NCBI GenBank assembly: GCA_037179515.1
Contig: JAXCGZ010013546.1
Coordinates: 17,826 to 81,825, forward strand
Direction of reading: 5' to 3'
DNA from: Halocaridina rubra
Lineage: Eukaryota > Arthropoda > Malacostraca > Decapoda > Atyidae
DNA: 64,000 nt
This document shows, piece by piece, positions 39,900 to 53,803 of the stretch; position 1 is the first letter of the stretch, and each line of letters starts with the position of its first letter. The translations under genes were made by a program, and so were the position numbers. Under the pieces are notes generated by a model. That model worked only from the letters and a program-made list of their open reading frames with translations, made no database searches and was not told the DNA's origin.

Positions 39900-41880
39900 A
39901 TATTAATTACTAAATATGTGGGAAAATTAATTAAGAATTATATAACTAATAATTGATTATTAACTCTAGAATTTACAATACTTCATCATAAGAATTTGTA
40001 GTGACCACAGCTTTAGAATGGTTATTAAAAAAAAAATGTCGGGGAAAAATTTAATAAGTGCCGCAATTTCAATAAGAATCATTTACGTGCACATTATGAC
40101 ATTTGATTGCACCCTACCTGATCCTTAATTAAGCTATGTTACGCCGATCAACAATATTTCTAAATAGATGAATTTTAAAGGCAGGCTAAAATGCAGTGTT
40201 AATATCTAAGTAAGTTAAAGTTAACATTTATTAATTAATTATAATAAAGCTGAGTTGACTGATCCTTTTAAGAATCAAGAACAAAATAATGAAAAAGCGG
40301 TCATATTTGACGTAATAATCTCTATATATAATCATGGAGCTTGAAATCCTTAAGGAAGTTATAGATGTCAGATATATAAACAATACTTCACACGAAGCCA
40401 TTAATGTTCTTATATGAAACATTTCTATATGACAAAAGGATAGAGGAATACATAAATTATTATAGACAAGCTAGGAACTGAGTTAAAATAGGGGGGGGGG
40501 GGATTCAAATTAAAACATTTCCCCCCAAAAAAATTCCCTAATTAAAAAGTAGTTCTACTGTAATTAAATATACTGTATTACTTCAATGTTATACAGGCTG
40601 CATATTTTCTTCAACTTGTTTCACTTCAATGAAATTTACAGATCTCTTTTTGCCAAAAAAATGTTAACCAAAATTAAAATTAGTCTAAAATATTCTCTTA
40701 GGTCTTAAAAATAAAAAAGAAAAGGTAAGCGTCCTCTGGCATGCGACAAAGAAAAAAATATAATATAAAAATAAGTATTTTAAGTCAGTCACAGAGTCAC
40801 ATCTCCACTAAACCTTACAATGTAGTGTTTTTTCTATTAATTAATGAAGTAAATTATTATAGTACTCATTTAAAAAAAATAAAATATATACAGACATGTA
40901 ATAAATATAATCTCATAAAGGGATAATATATACTTCACTTGATACAAAGAAACACTAATTCCTGTAACAAGTTATGCCATTTCCATTGGGTACACGAGAG
41001 TAGTCATAACAAATGCACGTAAAAATCTTAACCTATAAAAATACGTATAATGCATACTTATATGCATTATGAATACTTATATGCATGCATGCATGCAGCA
41101 CAAGCACGAATACATATGCAGTCAAAGATCAGACAAAAAAGCACTGAATATACAGTACAGTATTATATTATTCATATATCCAAGACACTGAAATAAAGAG
41201 GATTTTTTTTTGTTCAAATATCACTAGGTAAATAAAAAACACGAAAAGAGGAGAAATATATACCACTCGAAAGTATGAGAAACAAGACCTTACTATACAA
41301 TAACCTGTAAACACAATAAAAAAAAATATATATATATATTGATTTAAAAGCAGATAAAATATAAATTTCATAAAGATTTGCATACTGCAATAAAAAAAAA
41401 GATTTAGTAAACTTAAAAATACTCAAAAACCTGAAATAAACGAAATATAAATTATAATAATATACAGTACTGTATACTTAAGATTTCCGGATATTAAATT
41501 CTATAGAGGTTGCTGTAATTGAAATAATCAAAATATTAATAGAGAAATGTACATCGACTAAACTTAGCAAATTGTTGACATAATATACAATATAATTTAG
41601 AACATTTCAAAATCAAAGACATTGTAAATAATTATATATATTTAAGCTTAAATTATTAAAATAAAAAAAAATGTAATAAGACAGCACATAGTATAAAGCA
41701 TATAGACATTTATAACCTAATAAAATAAACTGGTATTAATCTGAACTCAATCTAAATGTGTAAGTAAAGTATATTGAAAGCTGGTCTGAGCAACTGTGAG
41801 CTATTCCCATTTTTTTCAATTCCAACATATCAAAAACGATGCAGTAAATTTCAATGGATATAAAATTAGATTGTGAGAGG
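39900..41880. other. Intron sequence without recognised genes
   Basis: AT-rich; contains a poly-G run near 40491-40501, a (TGCA)n-like patch near 41082-41098 and a short TA run near 41325. No exon with convincing splice sites was seen. Confidence 0.4.
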
Positions 41881-41954
41881 GTTCAAATAATGATGGGATA
41901 TACAGAGCAAAAAACCAATAGGGCATCGAGGTCACAGTGGGTGGGGTATGTATC

Positions 41955-42293
<339 letters not shown>

Positions 42294-42354
42294 CTTTGTA
42301 AATAAAAAATCGGCTTTGTTCAAACTCTTTATACAGTATGAATGTGTCAATACT

Positions 42355-42682
<328 letters not shown>

Positions 42683-43223
42683 CGACTTTCTGCAAACTTG
42701 GATGCTTAGGATTCTGTGAATACAAGACAAACAGTGATAAAAAGAATTGTTGACACTATATCTACAAACATCTTATGAATTTTGCTTCAGCTTCCCACAA
42801 AACAAAAAAATGGGAATTGGAAGAGACATGTTGTCCCGTTCCTGAAGATGGCTGTGTAATACTGCCTCATGCTTAGTATATCATATGAGTTTATATCAGT
42901 GAGTATATCATAGGGAGTATCCATTGCAGTTATTAGATCTTGAAAGGAAAATACCAGACAGAAATTTCTAAACAATTAGATTTTCTTGTCAAGAATGATA
43001 TAAGTTATCTGATAATTGTGTATGCATGGCATATAATAATCAAGCAGTCTTTAGATGATTAGTATACCTGAAAAATAATAAAATAAAAGAAAAGAAAAAG
43101 GGGGTATAGGCCCCCTATGCTTTCATGGTAAGGTTGTCACTGAATAACCACTCACTTTGGAAAAATATATGATGGAGTCGTTTAATATTACCATATATAT
43201 CGTCTGTTTTTTATTTTCTCATT

Positions 43224-43227
<4 letters not shown>

Positions 43228-43288
<61 letters not shown>
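43228..43288. repeat. (GA)n microsatellite
   Basis: About 30 GA units without interruption. Confidence 0.97.
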
Positions 43289-43291
<3 letters not shown>

Positions 43292-43487
43292 GGATGCTGA
43301 CTGCAGCAATTACTAGAAATTATTTAATTATCTCCATCATAATATTTTACACTATGAAAGGTATAAAACATTTATGGATCAAAGAGTAAAAACATCAAAT
43401 TTCACTGGATCATGACCTGAAGTAATGCAGGAGTTTTCTAGCTAATGTTTCCGACTTGAAAAAAAAATCTTATGGAAACGAAAATCG

Positions 43488-43512
43488 TTGTATAATCTAA
43501 GAGATTATACAA
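43488..43512. other. Perfect 11-bp hairpin
   Basis: TTGTATAATCT and its exact inverse AGATTATACAA are separated by AAG. It could be a small foldback relic; no function can be assigned. Confidence 0.5.
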
Positions 43513-45465
43513 AAAATGTGTTTTCCTTTTTAAAGAAATACGAGAAATAGCTTCAGTATGTGGCATACAAAGGTTCGCACACACTTAAAAGCAGTGTTGT
43601 GGCGCTTACTATGTGGTTGATACTGAGCTTAGTTGACAGGAAATGCTTCTTCAGAGCTTATGAGCTCAAAGGATTGTTTTTTCTTTTCATAAAATATTGC
43701 CAAATGAGCTGTGAAGACGAGTTGCAGGTTTATGACCTACGACGAGGAATCGGCTCCAATCACCACCACATAGCAAACGCAAGAAAAAAAATAATGAAAA
43801 CTCGCTATTCCACTATACAAAAAAATGTAATATCGAACACACGAAAACGATAACAGACGGTCATGGAGGTAGGAGGAACAGTAGCTCGGGAGGAAAAACT
43901 TTCACCCAAGCCTAGACTCCTTCATCAACTAAAATTTACATCAATGTCATTAGTCCTACCTCCACTAGATTTGGGATTAAAGGATACAGTACTGACCTCA
44001 GGATATATGAGGGTATTCATTTTTTTTTCCGCTATAAGAAATGCCGAATTCGTGGTGAAAGGATATGATTCTGCCAGACGTCTTGGGGTAGGCATAGCGA
44101 GCAAGACAATATCTTTCCAAATAGTGATGGGGGGGAGGGAGGAAAGGGTGTGAAGGGAGGGGGTTAGTGATTAAGGTACCTATTTACTGTTTAATATACA
44201 AGAATAGAACAAGGCCACTTGCAGTATATCAAAGTAAATATAATTACTAAATAATATAATCCTAAAACCAAGAGTAAAGTTGAGGACAGCTATGACCAAA
44301 TGAAGAATCATTTGACATGATCTATGCTAGATATTAAAAGGGGCAAAAAATAATAACCGAGATACTAAACTAGATTCTATCTAGAGAACAAATCTTGAAA
44401 GGACCTACATATTTTCAGTAAAGGGATATACTATGGTGAAGGGGTCTCCTTCAGGATCTTAAATGTGGGGATAAAGGATAGCACAGCCCAGAGGAATACC
44501 ACATTAAATAAAATATTACTTTTCAGTGGAATCACTTTCACTAATTGAAACAATTTTATAGTTCCACTTCGGCATAGATATTGTTTTTTAATCCCTATCT
44601 ATTTTAAACGAAATTTTGGACGATGAAGCATATATTACAAATACGAAAAATAGATATGAGATTTTACCTTTCCAAAAATTTTAGCATCAAAGTTTCAATT
44701 TCTCCCAGAAATTTGCATAATAATAAAAGTAATTTTCTATGTGGAATACTGGCGAAAATTTCTAGGAAGAGCTTTATCATATACTGTGCACGGACAAAAT
44801 TGACCGTAATTGAGTAAACTGTTTTTGTAAACACTAAAAAAAATCTCATATTGAAAGGAGAAAAATGATTTAAAAAGCCTCCTAGAAGAGAGTTATGCGG
44901 TATTCAGACATATTTTTACTTTATTCATTTATTGTAAATTCTGTACATAAAAGTTCCTTTTTTTTGTTTTTTGTTTTTTTAAATTGTACACATTGAGAAT
45001 TCCAGTGGAATTGGTTATTAATAACTCGAGCGATAACTTTCTCGGAGTTCTTTAAGGAGAGCAGCCCTCCTTTTAAAATGTATAAATTTTATTTTCTAGA
45101 AGGTTTACGGATTACTATTTTACCGAGAAACAAAAATTTGTTTTTTATTCTATTTCCAAGAAAGTATTTAAATCTGCCATTTTTATTTTAATTGAAACAT
45201 GTTAAACAAACATAACATTGTTATCGGAACATGATGGTTGGCAATTATTCATTTGAAAATAAGAGAGAAAAATAAATGCCAAATATGAATGTGCGAATAG
45301 CGTCAATTCACAAATGGGAAAAAGAAAATCAACCACTACGGCAGCAAACCAGTAATACTCGATGTAAGTAAAAAAAAAGGCAATGCACCTTGAAGCTGTT
45401 ATGCTAAAACATAGCACTAAGCTTGGAGAGGCTAGTGACAAATAGTGACCATATAAATACCGAGA
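43513..45465. other. Intron sequence; GC-richer unexplained part at 43553-44160
   Basis: Two plus-strand ORFs of 96-97 codons (43560-43853 and 43863-44153) have no recognisable motif and no splice context. A G-rich run follows near 44128-44165. The remainder is AT-rich and featureless. Confidence 0.35.
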
Positions 45466-45815
45466 AAAGAGCTATAGAGGAAGAAGAGGAGAAGGAGGAA
45501 GATTAAAAAAGAAGATGAAGAGAAAGAAGAGAAGGAGAAGGAGGAAGATGAAGAAAATGATGAAGAAGAAAAAGAAGATGAAGAGAAAGAAGAATAATGA
45601 AGTGAAGATACAACGAAGAAGAAGAAGAAGAAGAAGAAGGAGTAAGAGAAAGAGAGAATGAAGAAGAGGAGGAAGAAGAAGAAAGAGAATGAGGAGTAGC
45701 AAGAGAGAATGAAAAAGAAAAAATAAAGTGGAAGACAGAATAATGAAGAGGAAGACAAATGACAAAAAGAAAAAGAGGAAGAATAAGAAGAGGAAAAAGA
45801 AAAAGAAAGAGACTT
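45466..45815. repeat. Polypurine tract (GAA/GGA/GAAA-rich), about 350 bp
   Basis: The plus strand is almost all A and G with few pyrimidines, in degenerate GAAGA/GAGGA units. Ser-Phe-Leu ORFs on the minus strand are artefacts of it. Triplex potential is inferred from composition. Confidence 0.85.
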
Positions 45816-46403
45816 ACATATGCACTATTTTGGCTATCCTTCAGAGCAAATATATGATTAGAATGCAAAGACTATAAATTGTTTTTCATTGGCAAAATCC
45901 CTGAGATTACAACATCAAAACTTAATCCAGCGAAACGGATTTCAAAGCATGAATCCCATTTCAAAGTATAAATCCCATTGTATAAGAAGACTTTAAATAT
46001 TTGAAGTGCAAAGTGTAAGTGGACTTATCTGTGTTTTGAAAACTTAATATCAAACGGAAAAAAATACTTTTTTTCTCTCCTTTTCAAATAATTTTTTTTC
46101 TATTTATTTTGGTCGAACGATATATTTTGGTTGTAAGAAAACGCTATTGTATAATATTTTAATGGAATAGATTAAGTATTTATTTTTGTTCTGAAAAACC
46201 TTAACCAAGGCTGAACTGATCTCTAGACAGAGTTAGTTTTATCTGCAAATGGCCAATTACTATAACATGTAAAAAATAATGAGTAATTTCGCCTGAGGGC
46301 GAAGAGTAAAGCAACGTATAATCCACATTATTTTAGTAATAAAATATTCCTCTGTGGCGTACCATTAAAAATAATAATTATGTGGAAAGAGAGTGGAAAG
46401 GGG

Positions 46404-46576
<173 letters not shown>

Positions 46577-46617
46577 TAACTCTTTATATGCTAATTTTGA
46601 GGAAAGGTGACCTACAT

Positions 46618-46770
46618 ATGGGGGGAGGGGAAATGGAGGAGGTTTATAAATATAAAAATAACTCACTATACGCTTGCCTAGGGGTGAGGGAGGGGAGAGG
46701 GAGGGGGAGTATATATATTTATAAAATAACTCTCAGTATATGATGCCTAGGGGGAGGGGGAGGGAGGGCC
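46618..46770. repeat. G-rich triplicated block with G-quadruplex motifs
   Basis: Three imperfect units combine a G-rich core (near 46620, 46680 and 46750) with a TTTATAAA...ATAACTC spacer. The cores GGGGTGAGGGAGGGGAGAGG and GGGGGAGGGGGAGGGAGGG fit the four-G-run rule for quadruplexes. The last core lies about 65 nt into the intron after the donor of the 46833-46964 exon; on the transcribed RNA it is C-rich. Confidence 0.7.
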
Positions 46771-46832
46771 GTGAATGGTAGAGGGAGAACCTACGTGAAA
46801 GATGAGATGCATTTGGGCGTAAATTTGAATAC

Positions 46833-46964
46833 CTGTCGAGTTCTGAAGCGACAGAGATGGGCGAGTGAGCATCAAATTGGGCGGTTTGGGTGGTGGTTGC
46901 GGCTTGGGTGGGGGTTCCGCCTTGTTGGGTCTCAACGGTTCATCATTAATGGGTCTCAACGGGT
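46833..46964 (-). CDS. SRCIN1-like: SRCIN1-like gene, proline-rich exon with SH3-type motifs
   Basis: The acceptor GGTCTAATTTTGCAG and the donor CGACAG/GTATTC enclose 132 nt with phase 1 at both ends. It reads PLRPINDEPLRPNKAEPPPK, then PQPPPKPPNLMLTRPSLSLQ and NST. PPPKPQPPPKPP offers overlapping PxxP motifs of the kind bound by SH3 domains, which fits a Src/adaptor scaffold (inference). The PLRP...EPLRP repeat suggests internal duplication. Phase 1-1 symmetry allows skipping without frame loss. GC content is far above the introns. Confidence 0.85.
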
Positions 46965-47331
46965 CTGCAAAATTAGACCACACACACACACACACGGACA
47001 AATAGACCACCCTTGGTTTTCATCTTCCAATGACTTTCAAATAATCAAAGAAATGTAAAATTTTTTCTTCTTTTTCGTTTTTTTTTTTTTTTTTTTTTAA
47101 CTCAAGACATATATTCTGAAATCGCGTTTTTTTTTTTGTATTATTTCCGTTTCCTTCTCTTCCTTCATTTTATTTAAAATTTTATTTTCTGATAGGAAAT
47201 ATGACAACAAAAATGAAACGAAAGAAGCAGATAACTTAAATACATAACTAAAGAAGCAAAAATTAGGAAAAGTAAAGAATAAAAAAAAACTTTATTAACG
47301 TTCAGAATATGACTTGAGTTATAATATTTTC

Positions 47332-47507
<176 letters not shown>

Positions 47508-47664
47508 GCCTGTATATATACACACAAACCAGTGCACATACACTAACATAGTCTCTAAGATGTGATATACAATGTTGTTATCTATAAATCACTATACCGA
47601 CATCTACATATTTTGTCTAAGTAATATGTAGTCTTTATCACACAAAAACAATCACACGAAGTGT

Positions 47665-47815
47665 AGCTCACAGGCCTAGAGGGAATACGAAACAATAAAT
47701 ACTTAAAATATTCACCCTCCAATGGGCTTCATCAAGTGCTAATGAAGCCCGGTGGAGGATGCATACACTGAGTATTTATTGTTTAGTTTGGTTTTAAGCC
47801 TATGGACTTAACTAA
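47665..47815. mobile_element. Small foldback element
   Basis: AACAATAAATACTTAAA...CACCCTCCAATGGGCTTCAT is inverted as ATGAAGCCCGGTGGAGG...GAGTATTTATTGTTTAGT around a 9-bp centre near 47740. The outer ends AGGCCTA/AAGCCTAT also pair. It has the shape of a palindromic MITE; superfamily unknown and target duplication not resolved. Confidence 0.6.
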
Positions 47816-48591
47816 TTATTAGTCTAATGTTAGTGGGAAAAGGTTATTTAAAAAAGAAAATCGCACGATGCCCAAAATATGAGTATTTCTAACACTAGCC
47901 AACGTTTTTATTCTTGCTTCTCAAATTGTAATTTATAGATAAAAATATAAAAAAAAAAAAAATTCCCTTTAAGCGCTGTTCCTTTGGTTTTGATTTCCAG
48001 AGGAGTCAAAAAAGCCTAAAAATACAGAAAAAAAATTCAGACCCTCCAAAAATAAAATTTACTAATATTTTTAGCGTTCCCAAACCCTTTACGTATCATT
48101 TTTCAATTTCTGTATTTGAAAAAAAAAAACCTGATATAGCAAAGAACGAGAAAAAAACCCACCACTATTCAAACATCTGGATTATCAATTCACTATTGCT
48201 TTAATCTTATTTAATTGAAAAAAACGATGAAAACAGGAGCTGGTTTCTTTGTTAAAAAAAAAAAAATCCTTTCCCAATACTAAAAATCTACTTACCTGTA
48301 AAACAGCACCAACCATACGAGTATTCTACTTGTTTCCTAACCTTTTGGTATATTTTCCCTATTTTTTAAATTTATAACTGTAAACAAATAACTAAAGTTT
48401 ACAAAGCTTTTCAGTGGTATTTGTATCTTTTTAATTTATTATTAGGAATCCAAAAAACCTATCGATTTGCACAATTTTAAATGCAAATTGCAATTATGTA
48501 TTCACGAAACGTTTTGTCTTAAACGTTTTTAAAATGTAAATAACAATCCTGAAGCCATAAAAATTCTTGTTTCACACGTGTATCAAATCTA

Positions 48592-48853
48592 CAGGGTGTC
48601 TAAAAAGTCTGGGTACACAGGAGATTAACATACTTTTAAAACAAATTTTTTTTTATTTAAATCTAATGTTAATAAATAAAATAGTGAAATTTCCTATGTA
48701 CCCAGACTTTGTGGGTACCCTGAGGGTGTCCACAAAGTCTGGGTATATAGGAAATTTCACTATTTTATTTATTAACATTAGATTTAAATAAAATTGTTTT
48801 GTTTTAAAAGTATGTGTTAGTCTGATGTGTACCCAGACTTTTTAGACACCCTG
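48592..48853. mobile_element. Inverted dimer of a mariner-type MITE
   Basis: The element starts CAGGGTGTCTAAAAAGTCTG and ends with the inverse; TA lies on both sides (48590-48591 and 48854-48855), the Tc1/mariner target. Internal termini ACCCAGACTTTGTGGGTACC and GGGTGTCCACAAAGTCTGGG show that each half is itself bounded by terminal repeats. The structure is thus two units head-to-head. The halves match over a TTTAAATCTAATGTTAATAA block. ORFs inside are not genes. Confidence 0.8.
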
Positions 48854-49137
48854 TAGATAACAATTACGAACACAAGACGCGTTTTAATGTTTCGTGTTGT
48901 AGCTGTCAAGACTACTTTAGCCTCACAATTAATTAAGCTTTTATATTTCTATACTGTTAAATCTAATAAAATAGAAAAAAAACCCAGAAAAATATTTGGT
49001 CTTTAATAATAACAAAAATAAACAGTAACTCACAAAAACCCTTACTTTACAATTTCATCTTAAAAAAACTACTAAAAATCCCTTTTTAATTTTTTTTTTT
49101 AACATTAAAAAATAAACTCCACAATCATAATCAAATG

Positions 49138-49230
49138 TTTCGGATTCTCCCGCCAGGTGTTGCAATATGCACCCTTACGTCCTCCCTCACCACATGAATA
49201 ATCTCCTCTCTGGAATATCTCAACAATATG
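49138..49230 (-). mobile_element. Short RTE-type LINE fragment
   Basis: GGATTCTCCCGCCAGG, CACCCTTACGTCCTCCCTCA and CACATGAATAATCTCCTCTC correspond in order to blocks of the LINE fragment at 52170-52560. Internal parts are deleted. Non-coding. Confidence 0.5.
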
Positions 49231-49630
49231 CCGAGCAATTACTTTCTAGTTGCAGAGACACTTGAGCCGACAGCATTCTTATGTTCTTTGTCAAAAATGA
49301 AATCAGGAACAACCCACGAATTTTTATTTTTTCATCTTTTAATAGTAAAACCCAAAATGCTTTATCTTTACTTTTAACTTTAAAAATAGATAAGCTCCCA
49401 AAGACTACCAAAAAATACCGGTGTTGCACATGTTCGCCAATTTTTCAAGACATGTTTCTAAACAATTTCGTTTTCTGGAAAAAAAACTCACAAACTACTA
49501 GCATACCAAAATTCCAAATATTCTAAGTGCTTACCAACCCTTCAGTTTTGTATTCCAATGGGTCTTCTTACATGTCTAACTTCAATTCAGATTACTAGAA
49601 GTCTACAATGAAGTTATGTGACACTAAGAT

Positions 49631-49778
49631 CGTTTTCACACCCTCAGAGTGGCACGCAAGTTGCACATGGGACGTGTCACGCTAATTCTGTGAGAAAGGT
49701 TTAAAATATTTCCGGATGTTCGTTTTAAACTGGCGTGCCAAGTGGCATGCGCCGTGCCACTTTGGTGGGAAAGCGGCC
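49631..49778. mobile_element. Foldback MITE, hAT-like family (copy 3, shortened)
   Basis: The right end ACTTTGGTGGGAAAGCGGCC and the internal CCGGATGTTCG and GGCGTGCCA blocks match the copies at 38020 and 38540. The left arm is shortened and mutated (CGTTTTCACACC). Confidence 0.7.
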
Positions 49779-49804
49779 TAATTGCTAACTATTCCTAGGG
49801 GAAT

Positions 49805-50125
49805 CATAGCGGTATTTTGCTCCATATTTAAGCTTCACTTCTTAATCGTAGCGCTATTTTGCTACATATCAAAGCTTTACTATTTAATCTTAGGGGTATT
49901 TTGCTACAAATCTAAGCTTCACTACTTAATCTTAGTGGTATTTTACTCCATATCTAAGCTTCAACTTTATCTTAGTGGTATTTTGCTATATATATAAGCT
50001 TCACTACTTAATCATAGCGGTATTTTGCTAGATATATAAGCATCACTACTTAATCTTAGCGGTATTTTGCTTCATATCTAAGTTTCACAAGTTAATCTTA
50101 GCGGTAATTTGCTACATATCTAAGG
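49805..50125. repeat. 42-bp minisatellite, about 7.7 copies
   Basis: The unit begins CTTAGCGGTATTTTGCTACA, runs through TATCTAAGCTTCAC and ends TACTTAAT. Eight successive units are recognisable; one is 2 bp short. Divergence between units is moderate. No reading frame persists through it. Confidence 0.9.
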
Positions 50126-50431
50126 AATAGTTTGGGGGTGTTTGACATATCTCTGTATCTACAAAATTTGCCCTGGAGAATTTGGTTACAAATATGGGGA
50201 TTTTTTTTGGCAATATTTATAGTGTTTTTTTTTTTTTTTTTTAATAAATTTTAATTTCTCAAAAATAAATCAGAGGAGATGAGTTATATCGCGTGGATCT
50301 AAGCGTAACTCATCTTTTGAAATGGAAATACACAATTTTTACCGCTCTAAAGAGCAGGAAATACCTTAAAAATCTTTCATAAATAAAGAATATTCTTAAG
50401 AGTGACTTTTGCTTGCTAACTGCACAAAAAG

Positions 50432-50436
<5 letters not shown>

Positions 50437-50522
<86 letters not shown>
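50437..50522. repeat. (TAA)n microsatellite
   Basis: About 28 TAA units without interruption. Confidence 0.97.
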
Positions 50523-50523
<1 letters not shown>

Positions 50524-51274
50524 TGCAAAGAAACTTAAATAGCAAAATAATTACGATAACAACAAAATACAGTTTAAACTTACAAAAGAAAGAACTTATA
50601 ATAGTAAAAATATAGATGTCAGAAATTAAAACCCAGAAAAAGATTATTAGAAGATAATAAAATATTAAAAAGGAAAAAAAAAGACTGAAAAAAAAAAAAA
50701 AAAGCTTCGGTCATAAAAGACGATTTTGTATTAATTACAAAATAGTTAATAACTGAGGTAAATAAAGAGGAAAAAGAAAAGGAAAATCTTATTTCTTATC
50801 AAATATTGCAATGATGAAAAAATACTTAACAAGACCAAAAATAAAAAATAAAGACGAAAAGACAAAACGAATCTTTATTTTTATAAAATATAACTTCTTG
50901 ACCAAATATAAACATATTACCAAATACATTAGTGAGTTTTATCCATAATTTATTCAAAATACATAAGCAAATAAAGAAAAAATCAACAATTAAATAAAAA
51001 GTTATCGAAACCATTTTATAATTAATTAATACAATTATCAATATTGCTGTATGACCTGCTCTGTCCATTACCAATCTTTTAATCTAATAATACATGAATA
51101 TACGCAAGTGTTGTATACGCGCGTGTATGGGTTAAGTATAGATGATATTGTATGCGATTGTGAATTTATACATTAATGATGTTTTATTTGTACTTTTAAT
51201 CTACCACTCATTATACATATTTGTACAGCGAAATACGTCTATGAATTTAAATTACTTATTCCTTATGTATGCTG
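50523..51274. other. Intron sequence without recognised features
   Basis: A-rich, AT-rich sequence; no exon or repeat family seen. Confidence 0.4.
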
Positions 51275-51283
51275 ACACACACA

Positions 51284-51323
<40 letters not shown>

Positions 51324-51363
51324 ACATACACAGAATAAATTCCATTTATATAGTACTGGAAAT

Positions 51364-51458
<95 letters not shown>
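51275..51458. repeat. Two (CA)n microsatellites
   Basis: CA runs at about 51277-51330 (imperfect) and 51366-51457 (pure) flank a short unique spacer. Thr-His ORFs are artefacts. Confidence 0.96.
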
Positions 51459-51460
<2 letters not shown>

Positions 51461-51668
51461 GTCACTCCTCGTTTAAACAATCTGTAGAAGCGTTTATGAA
51501 ACCCAAGTGAAAAAAGTAATAATTACGATAAGAAGATCCTGACAATATTTAGCTCCGTTCATACACTTCGCCACTACACTCCTTCGAGCACTAACTCTTA
51601 TATAACAACAACATAAATGTCTTTCTTGCTTGTCACAGGAGGAGAATAAAAGAGATATCCCTGTCTCC

Positions 51669-51671
<3 letters not shown>

Positions 51672-51739
<68 letters not shown>
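51672..51739. repeat. (TA)n microsatellite
   Basis: About 34 TA units followed by imperfect CA-rich sequence. Confidence 0.97.
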
Positions 51740-51743
<4 letters not shown>

Positions 51744-52001
51744 CACGCACATACACAAATACACACATATATACACATACACACAAACACACACTATATA
51801 TATTGAAGTAGTAATGTATATCCCCTACACATATTAATAAAAAAAAGAAAATGACCCTGAGGTCAAAATACACCAAGATAAGACATCATTAATAACCTCT
51901 TCATATAAGCCTGTTCTGGGTCTCATTAACAAAGAAGTGGCTGTTATTTTCTACTCAGTGGGGAGTAGCTATGCTTTAACCCCTCTTAAGTGCTTTAATT
52001 G

Positions 52002-52560
<559 letters not shown>

Positions 52561-52871
52561 ACAAACTTTGATTTTTACAAAGTTTTTTCTTTGCAATATA
52601 TGATTGCAGGTATACTTTAATGTCAAATTATGAGTTACTGTGTAAACAAATACTTGATTATATATTTTTTTCTACAAAATTTATCTTAATTTTATTGAAG
52701 TGTTCATTTAATTGTCCTTTGCTATGCTTCTCACAAGCGTTCCTCTGCGGTACACATTCTCTTCTCATTCACTCTTTAAGACTTAGAGATTATTTTGAAA
52801 TAGGTCTTTGATTGCCATCTTTATATGGAATAATGTGTCGAAAGGTGAAAATTCCAGTGCTTGATCTCAGA

Positions 52872-52940
<69 letters not shown>
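52872..52940. repeat. (TAA)n microsatellite
   Basis: About 22 AAT units, uninterrupted. Confidence 0.97.
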
Positions 52941-53110
52941 CATTAGTCATATTAATAAGTGTTATTAAGATCAATGCAAATTTGACGGTTATCAGGGAAG
53001 AAAGAAATTATAAAAATGACAAAAAGAAAATTATAGAAAATAACACAAAGAGTTACTAAAAACACAAGGAATAGAGGAAAAACAAAAACGAAAACACAAA
53101 CACTTCGCAC

Positions 53111-53152
53111 CTGGCAGTGACGTCAAGGGGCGTCTGGCGTCGCGCCTGCGCA
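53111..53152 (-). CDS. SRCIN1-like: SRCIN1-like gene, probable 42-nt basic microexon
   Basis: On the minus strand the acceptor GGTTGTCCCCTCCAG and the donor CTGCCAG/GTGCGA enclose 42 nt, phase 1 at both ends. The exon reads RRRDARRPLTSLP, completed to V and D at the junctions. It is strongly GC-rich, unlike its surroundings, and its phase fits exactly between the exons at 54409-54471 and 46833-46964. RRxS/T-like basic context could be a kinase site (inference). The donor is weaker than that of the other exons, and a GC island could also be a regulatory patch. Confidence 0.6.
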
Positions 53153-53247
53153 CTGGAGGGGACAACCAGGCATGCGCAGGTGGCACTTCAACAAATACAA
53201 AAGCGGAAAAAAACAACAACACAAACATAACAATAATAGCAATAGTA

Positions 53248-53273
53248 CTGATAATAATTATAATAATAATAAT

Positions 53274-53363
<90 letters not shown>

Positions 53364-53364
53364 T
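53248..53364. repeat. (TAA)n microsatellite
   Basis: A TAA array, imperfect at its left edge. Poly-Asn, poly-Ile and poly-Tyr ORFs are artefacts. Confidence 0.97.
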
Positions 53365-53625
53365 TGAAATAAAAAAAGTTTTGTTTTTACTATGATCATG
53401 CTTCCAATTGCATTTTATTTGCTTTGTTTTTGTCCAACAAACTACTCTTTCCATGCTTCTAGGGGACCACATTTACTTCTCGCTGCTTACTCTACATATA
53501 CTTTACATATTATCTATTTATATTGTCATGTAACAATTTCATATATAGTATAAGGTCTACATTTAGTATATATTAGCTATGTGTTTATCATGTGTTTTAT
53601 TGGTTCCACAATATTACTCATATAT

Positions 53626-53626
53626 G

Positions 53627-53713
<87 letters not shown>

Positions 53714-53727
53714 GCAGCAACAACAAC

Positions 53728-53801
<74 letters not shown>
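53626..53801. repeat. (TAA)n microsatellite with CAG/CAA interruption
   Basis: A TAA array of about 175 bp with ACAGCAGCAACAACAACA near 53710 and ACAGCACCAG at its end. Confidence 0.97.

Positions 53802-53803
<2 letters not shown>

Noticed and set aside
43560..44153. Two tandem plus-strand ORFs of 96-97 codons
   Set aside because: No recognisable motif, no flanking splice sites and average composition; left as unexplained sequence.
45432..45868. Ser/Phe/Leu-rich minus-strand ORFs of 97-121 codons
   Set aside because: They are the pyrimidine complement of a degenerate polypurine tract.
46771..47058. Plus-strand ORF of 95 codons over the proline-rich exon
   Set aside because: It is the antisense shadow of the minus-strand exon at 46833-46964, which has correct splice sites and phase.
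49805..50125. CRISPR-like array of regularly spaced repeats
   Set aside because: The 42-bp units are contiguous without unique spacers, and the DNA is eukaryotic; it is a minisatellite.
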